The notes under the pieces were generated by a model. That model saw only the letters and a program-made list of their open reading frames with translations, made no database searches and was not told the DNA's origin. From positions 1 to 64,000 of the forward strand of contig NZ_PYLO01000002.1 of assembly GCF_003024715.1 (NCBI RefSeq): 64,000 nt of DNA, written 5' to 3'. Origin of the DNA: Clostridium fessum. Lineage in GTDB: Bacteria > Bacillota > Clostridia > Lachnospirales > Lachnospiraceae. A program made the translations under genes and the position numbers. Positions within the stretch are counted from its first letter, which is position 1; each line of letters starts with the position of its first letter. Below are positions 26,850 through 35,572 of the stretch, piece after piece.

Positions 26850-29800
26850 TCAGCTTCTCGTCTGTACTATTCCGTCCAGCACCCAGGAACCATCCGCATT
26901 GACTAAATTCCCATCGGGCGTGTGCGTATTTCGATACAAACGTCCCCTCATTCCATCAGATTTTTCCTGAAAATAGTAACAATGAAACACTCCATCGCTT
27001 CCCGGCAGCCAGTTCCAGCCAGTCAGCATACGCCCCTGTGTTCCATCCATTTCCTTCCAGAGATAATATGTGTTTCCATCCACATCCGTATACCAGCCGT
27101 TCACCATTCTGCCATCTGCATCAAATCGGAACCAGTCAAACGTACTCTGCCCCTTTGCCGGATCGGCATATGGATTGTGGATAGCCGCCCATTCAGAAGC
27201 ATAGCTTCTACCGCCCGCTTCAAACTGCCAGGTTCCATCTGCATTCTTCCGCCAGTTTCCAGCTACTACATATTCCGGTATGGCTGCCGCATCCGCATTC
27301 TGCCCGGGGCCTGCCTGTCCTTCTGTCAGATTTCCAATACCCGCTCCTGTCAAATCACTGAACCCCGATGCCGGTCCGGTTGCATTCGCTGCGCTGCTTC
27401 CTGCCACTGCCCCCTTTCCAGAAGAAGAGCCTCCACCCAAGACGCCGCCCGAATGAGAACCTCCACCCGAATGGGAACCTCCGCTGTATGTCTGATCGAC
27501 CGCCTCATACTGAATTGTGACTGCCGCCCGATCCGTGAAGCCACCATCCTCGGTTTTCACGGTCACATATGCCGTATGGCTGCCTGATTTTAAGTATTGA
27601 CGGTCAAGCTCCTGTATCCAGGAAGCCGTCGTATTGACCGTCACGGTTCCATCCGATGATACATACAGCGAATCATCACTTGCCTGATATGTCACTTTCT
27701 GGTTAAACGCCTGCGCCGGAAATACCGACGCTGCCAGCTTTTTCGCACCGGTTCCCGTCCATGCCTCCACCGGACGATAACCTGCCCCCGTCCGGGTGCG
27801 TTTGATCTCGTATTGCAGCGTTTTCGGTATAAGGCTGATGCCTTCCACACAAATCTTCGATTCGTCCACTGTCCGGAAATCCACCTGTACTCTGCACGAT
27901 GCCGTCTGCCGGTTTCCAAGCATATCATCGCCGATCACTGTCACCTTCGTCGTGCGGCTGCCAGAAGCTGTCTGTATTTCATACGGTGTATTTACATGTC
28001 TGCCCTGATCTGCCGCGATCAGATCCCGGATCCATTTTGCATCCTTTTTCGCCTGCACACCGGCAGACTTGTTCTCTCCGTCCACCGAAATCAGTGCTGC
28101 GTCACCGACAGTCCACGATATATCTTTCCGGTCAAAATAATCGGGTGTAAAAGACGCACTCAAGACCTGCGGTGCCGTGACCTGAATCGTTTCATCTGGA
28201 TGTTTCCGATTTCCGGTTAATGTCCGCACAACCTCAAATTTCAACTGATCCTGATTCAGTTCTGCCCCCTCATTGGCTACATAGGTCTGATCCTTGATCT
28301 GGAACGTAACCTCAATCCGCGCATTTCCCCGGCACGGCTTCCCATCAAAGCTCGCCGCCGGTTTCGTCTCTGCCGTCAGCACCGCTACGCCGCCATTCTG
28401 ATACCCTGCTCCGTATATGTCGCTTCCGATCGCATACTGGTATCCGCGGTCTGCCTGCTCTTTTTCCAGTTTCCGGACTATATCAGTGATAAACGAACTA
28501 TTTAAATTTACCTGGACTGACGCGCTCTTTTTCGTATAACCACTTTCCTCATCGTCATTTGGAAGTAACGTAATCAAATCTGAATCATCGATACTCCAGC
28601 GCACCGATGCATCCGCCACATCATTATTCCGATCCACAATCGCCTGCACCGTCACCGGCTGCACCTGTGTTCCCGCCTGCAGATTTCCATGGATGTACGT
28701 CGCAATTAATTTTCCATTTCCATCCATCACGCGTGTGACTTTCGTCGGATGTTTCCGGTTTCCGGTCCGCTCCTGCACCACCTGGAATTTCGTCACGCCC
28801 GGCGTCAGACCGACCGAAACTGCCACCTTTTTATAAACCGCCGACACCTGCGTATTTTCCTCCGGCATCGTAAAACAATACTCGCCGCCATTTACATAAG
28901 TAGTATCTTTCCGGCTCTTCCCACGCGTGTACGTCGGAACTCCCTCCATCTGAAAGCGTGCTTTTTCCGCCTGCTTTGCCGAGGTGCTGACCGTCACCGT
29001 CTTTCCCGGTGCCACCGCACCGCGGTGTTCTTTATCGAGTGTCCGGTAATACGCGCCATTTCCCCGTGCTTCCAGCACTGCCACATCGTAATAATTCGTT
29101 CCATTGGAGACGGTATCGACCTGCGGAATCGTAATCAGATAACCACGGACCGGGCGTCCCGCATCATTTGGTGCAAAATGGTCAAGATCATACCCCACCG
29201 ACTCCGCATCCATCTCCCCGCCCAGCTCTTCATCCACAATCGAGAGAATCCCCTGTTCCAGTTCTTCATAAAAATATCGCTCGTCCACATCCCGCGTGAC
29301 ACCGCCGGATACCAGCGTGAAGAAATTGTCCTTCGCGTGGGAATATCCGATGTGCGCCGCGTATGTATACTGGTTATCATCTGAAATGCCGCTTCCACAG
29401 ACATTGTTTGCGATTTTCGCCTCCGTATCCGCAAACAGGTACGCGATGTCATCCCCATATTTAAAATAATTAGCTGGTGCGCGATATCCGATGAAGGTTC
29501 CTCTGTGTCCGGCAGCCCCGGTTCCCGACTGACCGATCGTTCCCTCAAACCGCCCCACTTTCAAGTCTCCGCTGATTCGTTCTCCAACGAGTCCTCCGAC
29601 ATTCTGGCTGCCAGAACCGCCGATCGTGCCATTTACATAGGTATTGTAGAGAGCCGCCCCATTCTGAAGCCCCACGATTCCGCCGACAGTCGCATCCGTT
29701 CCCTGAATCCGCGAGGTACTGTTATCCCCGGTGCGGACCTGGCAGTCAATGATACGAGAATCATCCGCCGCTTCCCCGGCGATTCCGCCCGCAAGCGCCT

Positions 29801-30752
29801 GCGCTCCGGCTGCACGTCCCGTCGTTCGGACCGTTACCTGTGCCGTTCCATTTTCCACCGTGCTGCCTTCCATGTGCCCGATCATTCCACCGACCGCTCC
29901 GGTTCCTTCCACATCGCCTTTTACCTGACAATTAAAAATCTTGGAATTCTTCGCATTTCCTGCCAAAATTCCCACCTGACGCACTCCTTTGACCGGCTTT
30001 CCTGGTTCCAGCATCAGATTTCGGATCTCCGCCCCATCCAGCGCACCAAAGAATCCAACATTCGGCGAACTGCCTCCTGCAAACCGGAAATTTGAAATCT
30101 TATAACCGTTTCCATCCAGATTTGCCGTAAACGGGTGCGTCACCTCCCCTGAAAATTCTGAATCATCCCGGTAATAACCGATCGGATTCCAGTCCATTCC
30201 TCCCAGATCGATGTTCGCCGTCAGCTCAAACCATGCGCCCCGGTAATCCCCCACGATCTCTTCTTCCACCTCGCCGTAATCCGGCTGCATGCCAAACGCC
30301 GCCAGGAAGCTAAGTCCCATCAGCTGATGTTTCGTGCGTATCTGATACGGTTTTTGTTTCGTTCCAAGTCCATGTGTTCCATCCAGAAAGCTCAAATCCA
30401 CCACATCCCAGTTTTCCCAGAGATTTCCGAGGCTGGCGCTGACGCTAACGCGCGGCATGATTAATTGTGAAGGAGTTGCCTCTATGACTTTGGAAGAACG
30501 TAATTCAGAGGGAGTTGCCCTCACATCCGCATTCATAAGCTCACTGGACGATGCAGCCCGTTTCTGCCATTCTTTCCGCCTTTTTATGGCATCGTCTGTA
30601 TCATCTAACTTTTCCTTCCTTTCCGAAACAATCCCCAAATCCCAATCCTCAAACACAAACCCGCTCGCCGCAAACGCCGGCAGCGTCGCCGACAAAAACA
30701 TCGTCGTCATCACCGTAAATGGAATCACTTTTTTCATCTTCTTTTTCCCCAT
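26850..30752 (-). CDS. Secreted GLUG / Ig-like / cell-wall-binding-repeat protein
   Basis: 1,300 residues from ATG 30752, which follows AGAGGGGAACGTGT and opens a canonical signal peptide (MGKKKMKKVIPFTV...). A GTG 24 codons upstream (30824) is possible but would bury the signal. About residues 215-425 are GLUG-type beta-helix repeats ('VGGMIGHMEGS', 'VGGIVGLQNGA', 'VGGLVGERISG'). Three Ig-like segments begin with a T/E-R-T-G-N-R-K-H-P motif (about residues 665, 850) or a diverged form (about 987). A Gly/Ser-rich linker (about 1095-1125) leads to C-terminal choline-binding-like repeats ('NGWYTDVDGNTYYLWKEMDG'). It probably binds wall polymer non-covalently. It is second in the operon. Confidence 0.82.
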   Translation of the reverse strand: MGKKKMKKVIPFTVMTTMFLSATLPAFAASGFVFEDWDLGIVSERKEKLDDTDDAIKRRKEWQKRAASSSELMNADVRATPSELRSSKVIEATPSQLIMPRVSVSASLGNLWENWDVVDLSFLDGTHGLGTKQKPYQIRTKHQLMGLSFLAAFGMQPDYGEVEEEIVGDYRGAWFELTANIDLGGMDWNPIGYYRDDSEFSGEVTHPFTANLDGNGYKISNFRFAGGSSPNVGFFGALDGAEIRNLMLEPGKPVKGVRQVGILAGNAKNSKIFNCQVKGDVEGTGAVGGMIGHMEGSTVENGTAQVTVRTTGRAAGAQALAGGIAGEAADDSRIIDCQVRTGDNSTSRIQGTDATVGGIVGLQNGAALYNTYVNGTIGGSGSQNVGGLVGERISGDLKVGRFEGTIGQSGTGAAGHRGTFIGYRAPANYFKYGDDIAYLFADTEAKIANNVCGSGISDDNQYTYAAHIGYSHAKDNFFTLVSGGVTRDVDERYFYEELEQGILSIVDEELGGEMDAESVGYDLDHFAPNDAGRPVRGYLITIPQVDTVSNGTNYYDVAVLEARGNGAYYRTLDKEHRGAVAPGKTVTVSTSAKQAEKARFQMEGVPTYTRGKSRKDTTYVNGGEYCFTMPEENTQVSAVYKKVAVSVGLTPGVTKFQVVQERTGNRKHPTKVTRVMDGNGKLIATYIHGNLQAGTQVQPVTVQAIVDRNNDVADASVRWSIDDSDLITLLPNDDEESGYTKKSASVQVNLNSSFITDIVRKLEKEQADRGYQYAIGSDIYGAGYQNGGVAVLTAETKPAASFDGKPCRGNARIEVTFQIKDQTYVANEGAELNQDQLKFEVVRTLTGNRKHPDETIQVTAPQVLSASFTPDYFDRKDISWTVGDAALISVDGENKSAGVQAKKDAKWIRDLIAADQGRHVNTPYEIQTASGSRTTKVTVIGDDMLGNRQTASCRVQVDFRTVDESKICVEGISLIPKTLQYEIKRTRTGAGYRPVEAWTGTGAKKLAASVFPAQAFNQKVTYQASDDSLYVSSDGTVTVNTTASWIQELDRQYLKSGSHTAYVTVKTEDGGFTDRAAVTIQYEAVDQTYSGGSHSGGGSHSGGVLGGGSSSGKGAVAGSSAANATGPASGFSDLTGAGIGNLTEGQAGPGQNADAAAIPEYVVAGNWRKNADGTWQFEAGGRSYASEWAAIHNPYADPAKGQSTFDWFRFDADGRMVNGWYTDVDGNTYYLWKEMDGTQGRMLTGWNWLPGSDGVFHCYYFQEKSDGMRGRLYRNTHTPDGNLVNADGSWVLDGIVQTRS

Positions 30753-30856
30753 ACACGTTCCCCTCTTTCCCCAAACATTAGATTGATTAATCTCTTTCCT
30801 AATCAAACTGCCAAACAGCTTCACTCCCGCTTTCCAAGCTCAACAAGTATTCTTTT

Positions 30857-32470
30857 TTACATCTGTGACAGTGCAAATGCCGGACGTACTCCATATGTCT
30901 CACTGTCCGTCCTCACCGGACGCAGACAGCCATTTACCAGGTCAACGCCATAAATCTGCTGATTATAAATGAATTTCCCGTTTTCATCCTGCAAATAAAA
31001 AGGCGTCCGCAGATAATATCCCTGTGAATAGGCACTGACCTGACTTTGTGGGTTATCATCCCCGGAATCAAACCGCCATAGATATTCCCGGTACGCAAGT
31101 GCCTCTTCCAATGACAGGCAGAAAAGCTGGTCGTTCATAAGCTGAAAACCAATATCATGACGCGCCAGTTCCCGCCCGGACGTCTGCGAAAATGCACCAG
31201 CCGCCGTGCTTCCCATGTACGCGGTCTGGATTCCCGTATGGATCGGTTCCAGACAGAAGCTGCTGTTCTGACTGTTTTTCTGCAGCCATGCGCGCACCTG
31301 CGAAGTTTTATAATTATTGTCTTTGCCAAACGAGAAAATGTTCATCTTTTTTCCCGGTGCCGTGTCCACATCCGCCCGGATCACGCGGTCACAGAGAAAC
31401 AGCGCTGCTTTCCGGTGTTCATTCTGCCAGTCATGGTAATCGTCGTCGATACAGGTAAATGACAAAATCTCTCCGCCCACCTCGCGCAGCTGGACATCGC
31501 CCTCCTTCCAGATCACTTTTTCGGGCATTTCACTTTCACTCCAATCCACGCTTCCACAGCGGTCACAGATTTGATCCCCGTTTTCATCCAGGTGCCCCAG
31601 CGCCGGAAGGCGCTCTATCTTTTCTTTCTGACATCGTCCGCAGACATACACTGCCCGCCCATTCTTTAAGCAATCATTTTCCTCCCACTCCCATTGGCTC
31701 CACTGATGCGTACAAGTACGGTCATCCCAGTTTCTCCGCACCCGGATGCGCGTGATGATATATTCCTTTCCATCCACCGAAAAGGAATCCTCTTCCACCT
31801 CAGAATAAACCGCGTCGTATTCCACCCCGATTGTTTTTGCCGATGGTGTAAAATCCTGACCAATCAGATAAAATTCATGCCACGCTGCATCCCCAATCGC
31901 AGATACCAGATTCCGGATCCTGGCATCATTTTCCGACTGATTTTGAACGGTCAGACCGGAATCGCTGCCCGATACCGCCGCATCCTCGCGCCCAAATATG
32001 GCGCACTCTGCCTCCCATGCCCTCTGTTTCCATCGTTCCAGGCGTTTCCGAAGCGCCAGCATGGCGGCATCCTCCTCTGCTCCCATTTCTGGGACCTTGC
32101 CGCCTCTTTCATATTTGATATAAATTTTTTCAGTTCCTGTTCCATACAGTTCAAATATTTGCGGTGACTGTACCGCTGATTTCCAGATATGCCCGTCGCT
32201 CCCTATGATTTGCTCTGGGAAAGATACATTCAGAGAAGTTCCTTCCAAAACTTTGCCCGTTTGCGTATGAAATATAAGATGATTTGCATTCTCAGCATCT
32301 ATAAATGAGACGCTGTAGCCGACTATGACAGCTGTTTCTGCCTGTTTCACTGCATTTTCAGCTGCCAGCGCCATTCTACCGGATGAAAATATCAATATCA
32401 GTGATATTCCCAAAATGGTACCATTCCGGCAGCGACGCCCTTTATGAGCCCCCATGTTTATTTTTAACAA
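30857..32470 (-). CDS. Secreted DUF6273 protein with zinc-ribbon-like segment
   Basis: 537 residues. It opens with a TTG codon preceded by GGGGGGAGGTTTGAG, and the next ATG (32455) sits too far from that site. A signal peptide spans about 1-36. The middle holds paired CxxC motifs ('VCGRCQKEK', 'ICDRCGSVD') within His/Trp-rich sequence, possibly a structural zinc ribbon. The C-terminal 200 residues match the DUF6273 pattern: 'QVRAWLQKN', 'YYLRTPFY', 'GVRPAFAL'. DUF6273 has no established function but recurs in secreted clostridial proteins. It is the first gene of the five-gene surface block, 32 nt or more from the next. Confidence 0.75.
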   Translation of the reverse strand: MLKINMGAHKGRRCRNGTILGISLILIFSSGRMALAAENAVKQAETAVIVGYSVSFIDAENANHLIFHTQTGKVLEGTSLNVSFPEQIIGSDGHIWKSAVQSPQIFELYGTGTEKIYIKYERGGKVPEMGAEEDAAMLALRKRLERWKQRAWEAECAIFGREDAAVSGSDSGLTVQNQSENDARIRNLVSAIGDAAWHEFYLIGQDFTPSAKTIGVEYDAVYSEVEEDSFSVDGKEYIITRIRVRRNWDDRTCTHQWSQWEWEENDCLKNGRAVYVCGRCQKEKIERLPALGHLDENGDQICDRCGSVDWSESEMPEKVIWKEGDVQLREVGGEILSFTCIDDDYHDWQNEHRKAALFLCDRVIRADVDTAPGKKMNIFSFGKDNNYKTSQVRAWLQKNSQNSSFCLEPIHTGIQTAYMGSTAAGAFSQTSGRELARHDIGFQLMNDQLFCLSLEEALAYREYLWRFDSGDDNPQSQVSAYSQGYYLRTPFYLQDENGKFIYNQQIYGVDLVNGCLRPVRTDSETYGVRPAFALSQM

Positions 32471-32788
32471 CTCAAACCTCCCCCCTCAAACCTTTTTCAC
32501 ATCCTCACTCTGAGTTAAACAACGGTTCTTTCCGTCTATAAAAAGCTTTCATTTTACATTGCATATATCATATAATATATTGCACATTTTTTATAACGAT
32601 ACAGTTATCCGATTCTCCCAAATTTTCCTAAATCATCGAATTCTGTGCGAAACGCACCTCACAAATTACCAGAATAAAAAGATAAATTAGAACGAAACCA
32701 CCTGCGACCGCAGTTCATTTCGATAAGATATATTGAGTCTAACACATCTATTCTCTAAATGCAAGAACTCTTTTGGAATTTTCACAAC

Positions 32789-32848
32789 GAAAAACGCCCG
32801 CCCCAGAAAATAAAATTCATATTCCAAATTTCATTTTCCAGAGCAGGC
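32789..32848 (-). terminator. Terminator of the hydrogenase operon
   Basis: A long hairpin on the minus strand pairs GCCTGCTC with GGGCGGGC (two G-T pairs) plus an A/T-rich inner stem, then GTTTTTCG. It lies about 70 nt after the hydrogenase stop. The rest of 32471-32920 must contain the surface-operon promoter; an AT-rich stretch near 32550-32600 has TATTAT and TATGAT boxes, but no convincing -35. Confidence 0.8.
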
Positions 32849-32920
32849 ACTTTCCCACTAACTCATATATAAATTCCTATTTATTTTATCTCAGCCACAT
32901 TCTCCCAAGGGTATCCCACA

Positions 32921-34372
32921 TCAATGCCGATGCATCGAGAACGACGACATATCATACGCCTTCAGGTTCTCATGTACTTCTCTTGCATCTGCCTCGGCGA
33001 TGAGTTTGTCTCTCGACTTCTTCGCCTCCAGCTCGGCTTTGTGCTTGCTCGGTCCGCCGACACAGCCGCCGACGCACGCCATACCCTCGATGAAGTCCTC
33101 CGGCAGACGTCCCACTTTCAGAAGAAGAAGGGCTTTCTTACACTCAGCCGCACCGTTGCAGCGCGCTACCTTGATATCGGTATTCTCACCAGACTCCTTC
33201 AGACATTCTAATACCGCCGCTGTTACGCCGCCGCCGTTGCCGAAGCGTTTTCCAAATACACTGGCTTCCTGCATGCTGTTCTCTTCCGGCTCCAGATTTA
33301 CATCTTTCGCCCGCATCATCGCACGGATCTCTCCGTAAGTCATCGCATAGTCCGCATTGCCCTGGATATTCAGATCCAGCGTCTCGCTCTTCTTCGCGAT
33401 ACACGGTCCGATAAAGACGGTGACAACCTCCGGATCCTGAGCCTTCAGCATACGGGAGACCGCACACATCGGGGAAACCGTCGTGGACATATTGTCAAGC
33501 AGCTGCGGGAAATGCTGTTTAATCATGTTGACAAATGCCGGACAGCAGGAGGTCGTCATCTTCTTGCCCTCTTTGTAAGCTTCCGCCCACTCTTCTGCCT
33601 CAGCTGCCGCGGTCATATCGCCGCCCAGACCAACCTCGATCATATCTGCAAATCCAATCTTCTTTAAAGCTGTTTTCCAGCTTGCAAACGTGATGTCCGG
33701 TCCAAACTGGCCTTCGGTCGCCGGTGCCAGCATCGCTACGACCTTTTTGCCTGCGTTGATCAGGCGGATCACATCGACCATGAAGGTCTTGGAACCGATC
33801 GCACCGAACGGGCAGGAATGGATGCAGGCGCCACACTGGATACATTTTTTCTCATCGATCACACATACGCCATACTCATCGTAGGTAATCGCATCCACTG
33901 GGCAGACCTTCTTACACGGGCGCTCCAGATGGGCAATCGCATTGTATGGGCATGCCTGGGAACACTTTCCGCACTCGCGGCATTTATCCGGGTCGATGTG
34001 CGCCTTGGTATTTCCCATGCTGATCGCTCCAAACGGACAGGAGTTCTGGCAGGCTTTACCCATACATTTACGGCAGTTATCGGTGACTGTGTAGGACGCA
34101 ATCGGGCACTCCTCACAGGCTGCATTGATAACCTGTACGACGTTGTTTGTATTGCGGTCAGACGGACATTTACCTTCTGCCAGACGGATTCTCTGGCGGA
34201 CAATCTCTCTCTCCTTGTATACACAGCAGCGGTACTGTGCCTGCGGACCAGGGCTGATTTTGTACGGAATATCGTCTCTTCCGTCCTCTAACTGATCATT
34301 CCAGGCAAGCTTTGCTACCTCATAAAGTATCTCATGTTTGATGCGCAGAATTGTCGCGTCATTCGTTACCAT
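32921..34372 (-). CDS. [FeFe] hydrogenase, group B-like
   Basis: 483 residues. The N-terminal half has several CxxCxxCxxxCP ferredoxin motifs (about residues 100-190). The catalytic H-cluster domain has all three signatures: L1 'TTSCCPAFVN' (about 273), L2 'IGPCIAKKSE' (about 320) and L3 'EGMACVGGCVGGPSK' (about 438). Both L1 cysteines are present, including the proton-transfer one, so it should be catalytically competent. The L1/L3 wording resembles group B of anaerobic Clostridia. It is the last gene after a sensory hydrogenase and a phosphatase. With no NuoF-like partner here, electron bifurcation is not indicated; ferredoxin is the likely partner. TAAGGAGGATAAACC precedes the ATG. Confidence 0.9.
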   Translation of the reverse strand: MVTNDATILRIKHEILYEVAKLAWNDQLEDGRDDIPYKISPGPQAQYRCCVYKEREIVRQRIRLAEGKCPSDRNTNNVVQVINAACEECPIASYTVTDNCRKCMGKACQNSCPFGAISMGNTKAHIDPDKCRECGKCSQACPYNAIAHLERPCKKVCPVDAITYDEYGVCVIDEKKCIQCGACIHSCPFGAIGSKTFMVDVIRLINAGKKVVAMLAPATEGQFGPDITFASWKTALKKIGFADMIEVGLGGDMTAAAEAEEWAEAYKEGKKMTTSCCPAFVNMIKQHFPQLLDNMSTTVSPMCAVSRMLKAQDPEVVTVFIGPCIAKKSETLDLNIQGNADYAMTYGEIRAMMRAKDVNLEPEENSMQEASVFGKRFGNGGGVTAAVLECLKESGENTDIKVARCNGAAECKKALLLLKVGRLPEDFIEGMACVGGCVGGPSKHKAELEAKKSRDKLIAEADAREVHENLKAYDMSSFSMHRH

Positions 34373-34387
34373 GGTTTATCCTCCTTA

Positions 34388-35572
34388 TTAATAATACGTT
34401 ACCGTAACTTTCTTTCCCATACCTTCGACTGCTTCTTTTAGCTGTTTGACCAGGTTCTGGCGGATTCCCAGATCAAACGCCAGCCCTGGATTCTGGTAGG
34501 CGCTGTTCGCCGCCGTTCCCACAAACATATGTAATTCCGTGCAGTCTTCTATCAAAATCTTCGCGATCATGGACGCACCATTTTTCTTGTCCAACTCGCT
34601 GAAAAACTCAGAACTTAAATCGCATTCGATCAGATAGCGTTTCAGAAGTTCGATCGCTTTCCGCAGCGTCAGGACTCCCTCCGTCACCAGATCGATACCT
34701 TCCATAAAAGCGATCGGCGGAATATCCGGGTCGCTGTAATCCATTGATACCCGCAGCGGTCGTCCCAGCTCCCGCGACAGGATCGTCGCGCTGGTTCCGC
34801 CCGATACAATGTGCTTTGCCGACTCATCTTTCATAAAATCCGCCGTGATCGTCTCATCGTCGTTGCGGTCGAGCGGCGGTCCCGTCATCAGGTTGACCGG
34901 TTTCCGGTCAATGATCCGAGCTACCACAACCGTCGTATCATCGCCCGGTTTTCCCTCGTAAATCTGGCTGCATTCCGCACAGAGTGCCGCCGCCATACGT
35001 GCCGACGAAAGAGAGGTCAGGCATTGTTCCGAAACAAACTCTGCCACCGACTCCCACGGCCAGCCAAATTTATATTTGCCGCTCTTTCCGACTCCCGCGT
35101 GCGTCACGCCGTCGCTGACAAGTACCAGCGCATCACCCTTCTGAACCTGGAACCGGCACTCGCTGATCTCCTTGTCCTTGACGAGACGCTTGTATTTCTG
35201 CAGCTCCACCACATGACCACAGCGCAAAAAAATGCATCGCGGGTTATCATATTCAACTAAATATACCTCGCCGTTGTTGAAAATCTGGAGAATCGAGAAC
35301 GTCGCATACGCCACCTGTCTCGTCTGACAGATCGGAAGCGTCTGCACAATCGTCTCCACACATTCCTCCAGCGTGGCTCCATTTAAAAACATCGTACCCA
35401 GAATCTTTGCCGTCAGCGTCGAAAGAATATTCGCCTTGACGCCGCTTCCCATGCCATCCGCCAGAATGATAACGTCCGAATCTTCCGTTTTCAGGCACTC
35501 TACCGTATCGCCGCACAGGATCTCTGAATACTTATTCAGACTTTTAAACGTGACATCTACGGTTACTCCCAT
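34388..35572 (-). CDS. SpoIIE-type PP2C serine phosphatase
   Basis: 394 residues. The N-terminal 225 residues form a SpoIIE/PP2C phosphatase domain: 'ILADGMGSGVKA' (about residue 36), 'LVLVSDGVTHAG' (about 147) and 'KPGDDTTVVVARI' (about 206) supply the metal-binding aspartates. The C-terminal 160 residues show no domain I can name. No membrane helix is present. Its ATG directly follows the TAA of the HydS gene (TAAATG), so translation is probably coupled. Phosphatases of this type accompany group C sensory [FeFe] hydrogenases, where they are thought to pass on the H2 signal; the target phosphoprotein is unknown. Confidence 0.85.
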   Translation of the reverse strand: MGVTVDVTFKSLNKYSEILCGDTVECLKTEDSDVIILADGMGSGVKANILSTLTAKILGTMFLNGATLEECVETIVQTLPICQTRQVAYATFSILQIFNNGEVYLVEYDNPRCIFLRCGHVVELQKYKRLVKDKEISECRFQVQKGDALVLVSDGVTHAGVGKSGKYKFGWPWESVAEFVSEQCLTSLSSARMAAALCAECSQIYEGKPGDDTTVVVARIIDRKPVNLMTGPPLDRNDDETITADFMKDESAKHIVSGGTSATILSRELGRPLRVSMDYSDPDIPPIAFMEGIDLVTEGVLTLRKAIELLKRYLIECDLSSEFFSELDKKNGASMIAKILIEDCTELHMFVGTAANSAYQNPGLAFDLGIRQNLVKQLKEAVEGMGKKVTVTYY

